Assembly (NCBI GenBank): GCA_030159075.1
Contig: BROG01000131.1
Span: 201,501-265,500, forward strand
Source: Atrina japonica
Taxonomy: Eukaryota > Mollusca > Bivalvia > Pterioida > Pinnidae
Length of the DNA stretch: 64,000 bases
Reading direction: 5' to 3'
This document shows positions 12,901 through 21,900 of this stretch, in pieces. Positions within the stretch are counted from its first letter, which is position 1; every line of letters begins with the position of its first letter. The notes beneath the pieces were generated by a model. The model saw only the letters and a program-made list of their open reading frames with translations. It was not told the origin of the DNA and did not search any database. Made by a program: the position numbers and the translations under genes.

Positions 12901-15900
12901 AGATGAAGCAACTGTGATTGTGAGTGTTTGATAGACCTTTATTGAGTTGTTCCATTCCATTGAGACTTCTGGTTTTGCAATATTGACATTGATGACAATC
13001 TTTGATATCTACTTTCAGTTCATCTGCAAGAAATAAAGTTTAGATAGATATTCTTTCTTTTAAATATGACAAGTTGTCACCACTTTCTGCTTTCTTCTAA
13101 ATATGACAAGTGTCACCACTTTCCTGTAGGCTGCTTTTGAAATCTGTCACCTAGCACTGCATGATGTCCATGTTCCAGGTCATATATACAATGAATTGCT
13201 TAATGACAAAAGTGATATTACTCCACATTTTTCTCTACACTAATATAATGAAAAGTGATGGAATGGAACAATTCAAAATAGCCTATTGCTAATATATCTT
13301 ATAAATAAAATTTTGTTTGTGAACATGAATTGCTGCCAGATATCCAATAGAAAAGTTTGACTTACAAATGGGAGGTTTCCTTCTCAAAATTGTGTTCGAC
13401 TTAAATCTTTTTAACAGAGGAAATAATTGTTCTTAGCCAAATACCTGGCATGACACAAAAGTCTCTGTGTGGCTTCTGTGGAGGAGTGGTTAGAGCATCA
13501 CACTTTAAACCATGAAATTTCTCACCTGCGGTCAGCATGAGTACGAGTCTTGCTGGAACCTAAGCTGATTTTGTGATGTGTGCCAGTTTACCTGCAGAAG
13601 GATGTTGGTTTCTAAATGGGTACATTGTAAATGGTTCTCTCCTTCATCATTGAATAACTTGCCACCACAATATGACTGAAAAAAATTTTAATGGGGGGGA
13701 TAAAACAGGAATAAAAAAAAAAATGCAATGTATTTGATGCAACAAATGATTTATAATTTGTTTTTCTCTGTGTTACAGATAAACTTGATTTACAATTACA
13801 ATCGCTTTGTCATAACGTTTAAAGATGTAACCACTAATATCGTGGCTGCAAAAGCAGAAACAATTAGGCGGTAAGTGTTGTTTTCACTGGAAAAGTCATT
13901 ATCAGTATTCAAATAGACAAAATAACAAAAGTAATTTTATTGAAAAAAAAAATGAGGAAAGATAGCATATGATACAAAGGTTTAGAATCCTTTTTTCCAG
14001 AGGATAACATCATGCTATGAAAAATTGCCTAGAGTTATTCCATATCATTTTATTTAGATGATCTGAGTTATAAATTTCTTATGAAATGAAGTTTATATAT
14101 ATTAATGCAGAGTGTTTCCTGACATTCCATAGAAAGTATGGAAGTTCCGTCAAATTAATTAGTATTTTGCAGTTGACATAGAAACTGCCTTAATGTTCAT
14201 TTCATGTTTAAAGCAATTTGCTTTATATGAAAATTAAAAGACAATTTTCTAAAATTCTTAATATACATTTTGTTTAATTCAATTAACAGATATATCCAAG
14301 ATCTAACACAGAAAGTCGCCATAATTGAGAAAGTTGAACGCAGACGTAGCATTTCAAATACACAGAACCAGATAATAAATGAAGCAGAGTAAGTAAGCTT
14401 AAACTGATCTGGGTAAAAGAAATGTCCATCTTGTGTATGAAAGTACTTCCCGTACATGTCCGCTCTTAACTTTTATAAATGAATTTTTCATTCTGAGATA
14501 TATTTTTGTCCAAAAAAACTTCTGTAAGAATTCTCATGTGGGAGAGATGATTCAAAATCTCCAGTTTTATTGGGTCACATGACCCAATTGTAGAAAGTTC
14601 TGTTACAGTACTTTTACTACATCTACACAGTAGTGTCAAGTTTCATAATGGTCATCTCACGTCTGTGGCAGATGAGGTATGCAGATTTGGCATTATAACA
14701 GGGAATTATAGTGCAGGAAATATTTATTTCCTGGATTAATGGTGGTGATATGCAAGTTCTGCATTATAATAGGAAGCAATAGTTTGGGGGTGAACTGCAT
14801 TAGCATGTTCTTTGTATTTTGCCTTGTTCAGGTCGTATGATTATGTTTGTTATTTCTTCACCACAGCTTTACCATATTTATAGTAGATACACATCTTATG
14901 TATATTGAGTGGGGCTTAACTCATTCACCCCTGAAAACACATTTAAACTGGTCAAAGTCATTGATTTACAGAAGAGTCCATTATTATTCAGGGGTTGATG
15001 AGTTAAGATAAACTGGATTCCCTCATTTTATTGTGCAGCATGAGGCAGTTTATGTAAAGTTACCAACAAAAAGTTATAATTGAACTTTGTGTGTAGATAG
15101 AAAGTGGCAATTTTTTTCTGAATAGAAGAGAGAGAAGCTGGTAACTTTCATTGCTTTTCATGACAATAGCGGACACAATTCATTGGCTGTTGACTTCTAT
15201 CGAAATGAGTTATGTGCTCGTTTTATGAGCTTTCCCTATTCATGGTATATGATTGTAGAAACTGGCTTTTTAATTTGCCTTGTTGAGATATGTATGGATA
15301 AGAGCACTTATATATAATATTCATAAACTACACACAAACCTTTTTCATCTATCATGCTGGTCTTCATTTAGGTTTCTCCAAGACAATTACGTTTGGGGAA
15401 ACTTAACTTTTTTTTTTGTCAACTGAATCTCAAAATTCAGTTAGGTCAAAAATAAAGTTCTAGACAAGCCCAACTTGCAATTCTTTAGCAGATAGCAATA
15501 CTGTATCAAAATAAATTAATCAACCTTGTTTTGTCTAACAAACAGACCCAGTCATATGTGTTATGAATGTTACAATATTTCTGTCCAAATATTACAAGGG
15601 AAGAAGCTTTTTACGGGCTTTCATACCTCCATTATGTTTAAAACGACACACCAGTTGTGGTTGTTGAAATTTTTATCATGTTTAGAAAGATGCCATTCTT
15701 GACCATAATTATTAGATAAGAGAAATCTGAATTGACTAACTAAACAGGTGATAAAATGGTAATATTGTTATTCTTACTGAAATATTATGTTTGTTTCAGC
15801 ACGGATTTGTACTTTGTACTACAAGAACCTCAAAGTCCATTTAACTTACTCAACAACTCACAAATGAATGCGTAAGTATATCAATTGGATTATTTTATAA

Positions 15901-18900
15901 CTACAGGCATTCAAATACTCACTGTTACTGTCCATAACTCTTTTTAATCAGTTTAAAGACTGTGCTTGTTTTAAAAACAAGCAATTTTAAAAAAGTATTT
16001 GATTGCATAGCAACTATCGAAAATTCATGTACATGTAATCAGTAATGTGGTAACTATAGAAATGAATATAAGAATATGCAACGGATGGCCATAAAGTAAT
16101 CGCCACTTCTGGAGGTTTTTTTTATCATTGCTTTCAATGATAAAAAATTAAATTAATTATTACATTTTTGATAGAAAAAATGCAAGCATTTATTAATTGA
16201 ATAGATTTGTTATTTTTAACTGTCATTTTTCATGGTGTGCAAAAATAACACTAAATGCAAAGTCAGTTTAAATTGTGTTATTTTCACTTGACCAATCAAA
16301 ATACTTTTCAAATTTTGGGACTACTTTTACTTGTTTTATGAGAATTTTTTTCATGAAAAATGTAATAAGTAGAATATTTGCAAATGTTTTATGAATAACA
16401 TTTTTCATTTCATCTTTTGAGGCAGAAGAATGCATATCTAACACTCATTCTATGCTCTTGTGAATATCATATTCTTGTGCCTCATATATCATTTATGTTC
16501 ACTAATGAGGATGGTGAGGCAACCTATCTGATAAAGTTGCATATATTGTCGGTCATTATTCAAAATATAGTGAAAAATATTAGGACTGTCTTCTGACAGA
16601 TGATAGATCTAGTATAATTGTTGAATAGATGATATATATGTAAATATTGTTAATTTTTACAATGATCTTTGTTATTCTTTGCAGCTTGTTCCCACTAAGT
16701 AAACAGGATGATCTCAAGGTTCTCTTACCAGATGTATCATTGACTTTCGTAGAAGTCAGAAAACCTTACGATCCCTCTTCCCTAATGCAGACTCGCCTTA
16801 GTAAATCCTACGTCTGGTGGCTAGATGACCCATGGGCAGCTCTTGTTGCTATGGTAGCCATTTCTATTTTACTTTGTCTTGTTGGAATAATTGTCATCGT
16901 TTTTACACATTCAAGGTAAGCTGAAACAAAAAACTGACTTATAGTTTTCTTCTTCTTGCTATACATAAAATTGGATGAGACGTAATTTGGATTATTGTGA
17001 TTAAAACATTGATATTTTTTCTCTATGCAGTCAAAATATACACAGTTCCATGTAGTTTTTCATTGGTGTACCATGCACTGTAGTGTATACCTTGAAAATT
17101 TGCTCCTGGTTATTATATTGCCCTTTTAAGACAGAACATATTCACCCCATTCTTAAATTCACTTTTAATCACCATATGAATTAATTATCTTTGTTCATCT
17201 GTTTTTTTTCTATACATCGACAATTTGTTTGAGAGGTACTGTTTAGCTTTTTTATAAGAAAACCGTACAGAGTATTGCATCATAACATCACATGATGATA
17301 GAACATGACAACGTTAGATGACTGTTACCTTCATTTTTAGCCTTCACCTTCATCTTTGACCTTGAAATTTAAATTTCTGATATATTACTTCAGCAATTCA
17401 GCCATACCATCTTTAAGGGTTTCTTGTCATAATTGGTATATGTATTACAGTAAAACCTGCTATAGCGGTCATCTCTATATAAGGATTACTTGTTTATTAG
17501 GGCCAGTTTTTTTACTACATACTTCAACTAGATTGAACTTGTGTACAAGGGTGACCTGCACATAAAGGCCAATATTTTCTGGTCCCTTGGGTGGCCCCTA
17601 TATACAGGTTTTACTGTATATAAATTCTACATTACTTTTTTATTCAAGTTGCCTCTGATTGGATATATCGCTGCTGTAAGATTAAATAGGCATCCGGGTA
17701 GCGCAGTGGTTAGCGCACTCGCTTCTCACAAATATGACCCAGGTTCAATCTTTGGATTGGACAGGGGCGTATGTGAGATGTTATGGCAGGTACTGTGGTC
17801 TCCTCCCACAGCAAGGACCCCCTGCCAACATCAGAGACAACAAGAAACATTAATATGAATTGACAGAACTTGTTTGTTAATCATTGTAAAATAAATATAA
17901 ACTTAAAAGATTAAAAAAAAACTATATTATTCAGTTTATTATGTCCCCAAAACAAAGTTTGGGAGACATGTTGTTTTTGCTGTGTTTATTATTATTAGGG
18001 TCATGATGACCCTGTGTATTATTCTAAATATATTTTTTCTTCTTTTTTTTTCTTAGTAAATTTTTAGTCATCTCTAGAGCAAAAAAAGCTGGGCCAATAT
18101 AGGTTAAATTTTCAGCATTTTGGCATAATAAGAAGCTACAGATAGGTTTCTTGAAATTGTTATTCCCATTTCTTTTTTAGTAATTTCTCTTTTTCACCTT
18201 TTTCATTACTCATTTTGTGACTAGAGTAAGTCTATTTGGATTTTCTGAACGACTAGTGACTGTAGTAGTTGTGCACATCGGTTTCAAATTTGATCTCACT
18301 GTCCCCTGAAAAGAGTTCCTTAGGGGCTGAAAAAAGGGTTCTCATTTTGTCTGCCCAAAATCAGAGAAAAGTCGAAATATCTCAGAAACTAAGAATTTTT
18401 AGTATAGACATATGCATGAGAAAGTTCATTTTGAGGACCTGCACAAGCTGGAAAAAGTTTCAAGGTTATGTGGTTTAAGGTCAAGGTCACAGAGACATTT
18501 GAAATTTTAAAATCGCCTCTTCAAAACTATAAGATTTTAGCATAGATCTATACATTTGAGATCTGTAGGAAATGTGCTAGAAAATAACCATGTGAAGTTT
18601 CAAGGTCATCAAGTCACAGCTTAGTCTGAATGTTAATTCAAAATTTCAACTCAAAATAGCTAAAAAAAAATATAGAACTTTTATATATAGGTTTGTGTAG
18701 AAGATGTGTAAGCAATTTGCTGAAGAGCATTTGTGTGAAGTTTCAAGGTCATTGGATCAAAGGTGAAGGTCACAGCTCAATTTTAATAATTCAACTCAGA
18801 ATAGCTCAAAAACTATAGACTTTATTGTACAGTTATTGTGGAGGATTTATAGAGAATCTGTCAAGGTCACAGTTTAGTTTGAATGTTAAGTCAAAATTTC

Positions 18901-21900
18901 ACCTCAAAATATCTCAAAAACTATTGGTTAGTGTTGAAGATTTGTAGGAACTGTGCTAAAGAATATTTGTGTGAAGAATCAAGGTCATCAGATCAAAGTT
19001 CAAGGTCACTGCTCAATTTGAAAAACTCAGCTCAAAAGCTATAAATTTTAAGGATCTATACTTGGTATGAAGTTGATAGCTTTTTAGCTATGCTCTACAG
19101 GTCACCAGGAGCTGTATCAAAGCGTTAGCACTGAAACTTCTGGAGGCACTGTAATGAAACTTCATATGATTACAGGTTTGGGTGTGCAGATGTATACAAT
19201 GTATGTTCTGATGTCGTAAAAAGATGACATCTAGGACAAACCGAGGCTTCTGATTGTCATAATTTCAACATTGTCAGATTTTGATGAAATTTGGAATTTA
19301 TGGGTATCAAGGGATAGCAATTTCAATGGTATTGGTTTTGTTGCCATCTATGGCAAACTGGGGCTTCTGATTGGTCAAAATGTCAACATTGTCAGATTTT
19401 GGTGAAATTTGAAATTTACTGATATCATTGACTGCGATTTCAGCCTTATGACTTTCTTTCCTCAAATTCTATGAGGAACAATTGCAGATTGGTATGTAAT
19501 GAATGGTGGTTGATATCAACACAACTTGTTCCACCGTTTGAGTGACATCATGTTACAGTACCCTGTAACAATAAGCTCTTCTTTTCTGTTTATTTATTTA
19601 CTTTTTTTGTTTATTAAAGGTACATAAAATACATCAATGCATACAGAGTATACCAGGAAAATTATGATCAACCAGAATTTATGGAACCACCGAGCTTTCT
19701 AAAAGAATATGAAACACAGGTAAGTGAAACCAAATCAGCATGACTATTTTTTAATGAAAAAGCATGGAATAATTTACCATAAAAAAAGGTAACGCAAAGC
19801 ATTTTGGGGGAGGCATATTTGATAAATCATATTTGATTATTTGGTTGTATTAGTGTGTGTGTGTATTTGTGATCCATCAGAAACATAAAAGATAAATTTG
19901 ACATGCATATTTCATTTGATTTTTTTCAGAGCTTACGTATGTATGTGCCACCAGATGAAAGTCAAGAATTAGGTGAAATCAACCTGGCATTTGATGAACA
20001 TGTAGTGACATCCCAGCATACTGGGGCTAGCGAAGGGGTAGTGTCTGCAGTAAATCCAATTTATCAAGAGTAAGTATCACAAAATATGTGTAGGAACAAC
20101 TACAATGTGCCAGTCAAATCAGCTTCTTATCTAGCTCCACTGAAATGGTATATTGTGACAGGATTGATATTTATAGTTTGATCTTGTTAACTAACTAGGG
20201 GCTAGGAATTGACAGTTTGGATCCTTGAAAAACTAATTGTTCACACAGGGTTTACAATGCTGGTACTTCTCAATATGCTTTCATTTTACATTGAATTATT
20301 CAAGACATAAACATCTTTCATTAAAAGAATAATAAAGCTCTGAATGGAACAACCTGAAAAATGTCTATTATGGTGAAAAGAATTCTTAAAAAAATTGACT
20401 TATATTGTTATAAAGTAGACGTTTGTAAATAATTCTGTTTGTAGTTGGCACAGCAATAAAACTTCTTATACAACACAGCGAAGCTTCTTAACGACCGTGT
20501 TCGTCCCTTGGAGATTTTGTTGTTGTAGTTAGCTCTTATAAAGAAACTTCACAGAGTTTTGGCCTTTGTTGTAATTCATATTTCTGTACATGTCCATGTA
20601 TATACCTGTAATCTGTGTATTATGATATTGATTGATTTTTTAAACATTGCAACATTAAGATATATATTTGTTATAAAATGTTTTATATGTTTAAATTTTT
20701 TAATACTTTGTGCATTCAAATATAACATTAATACTTAGGACTTTACTACAACATGTACCTGAATTAATCCTGGGACCATCAGGTTTTTATAGTCTCATTT
20801 CTATCACTACTGTAGTTATCCAGCTGGTGATGGTCAGTGATTTAAACAAGCATTATTATTTACACTAATTACATGCCGACTTTCATATGCTCACTAAAGT
20901 AATATTTTTAATGAAAAAGAGGTTTTCTCATTATAAAAAGTGAACAGAGTTATGTTTGAATAGCCTTTATAGGCAGGTGCCCTTTATACAGAGGTAGCAT
21001 TTTATGCAAGTTTGAAAGCAATGTTTTACATAAAGCTACATTTTACTGAGTTTCAGGAAATTCAATTCATTTGTTATATTTGTTTTCTCCCTTAAAAATA
21101 TATATTTTGACCTTAAAAAATGCATCCTTGGCCAAGACATGAGATGATAAATGTGCTAAAATGTCAATGAAATGTGTTGAGTTATAAAAGTAGTATTTTC
21201 CAGGGCCTCCAATGCCCCCATGAATGAGTGGTTAGAGCACCATGCTTTAAACCATGAACTTGCAGATTATTTCAAATGAGTCTGAATTAAATCATAGTTT
21301 TTCATCATAGAACTATTAAAGCTAGGCATGGGGTCATGTTGTACCTAAGCATTTATATTCTGGCAAATAGATGGTATAGTCTGGATTTATTACAGAACTC
21401 AGATGTGCCACTTTATCTTGATAGACCTAGACACCAGTTTATCTTGGTAGACCTATACTTACATATAAACTGTGACAGAACTTGGGTGTGCCACTATCTT
21501 GGTAGACCTATACATATATATATATAAACTGACATAACTTGGATGTGCCACTTTATCTTGGTAGACCTATACATGTATCACTTTAACTTGGTAGACTATA
21601 AATATACATTGTATATAAACTGTGAGTACTGACAGAACTCAGATGTGCCACTTTATCTTGGTAGATCTATACATATATATATATATAAACTGACATAACT
21701 TGGATGTGCCACTTTAATTTGGTAGACCTATACATGTATCACTTTAACTTGGTAGACTATAAATATACATTGTATATAAACTGTGAGTACTGACAGAACT
21801 CAGATGTGCCACTTTATCTTGGTAGATCTATACATATATATAAAACTGTGACAAAACTTGGGATATACCACTTTATCTTGGTAGATCTATACATATATAT

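Noticed and set aside
17690..17765. Functional tRNA gene
   Set aside because: A and B boxes are present, but stem pairing is lost and a SINE body with A-rich tail follows.
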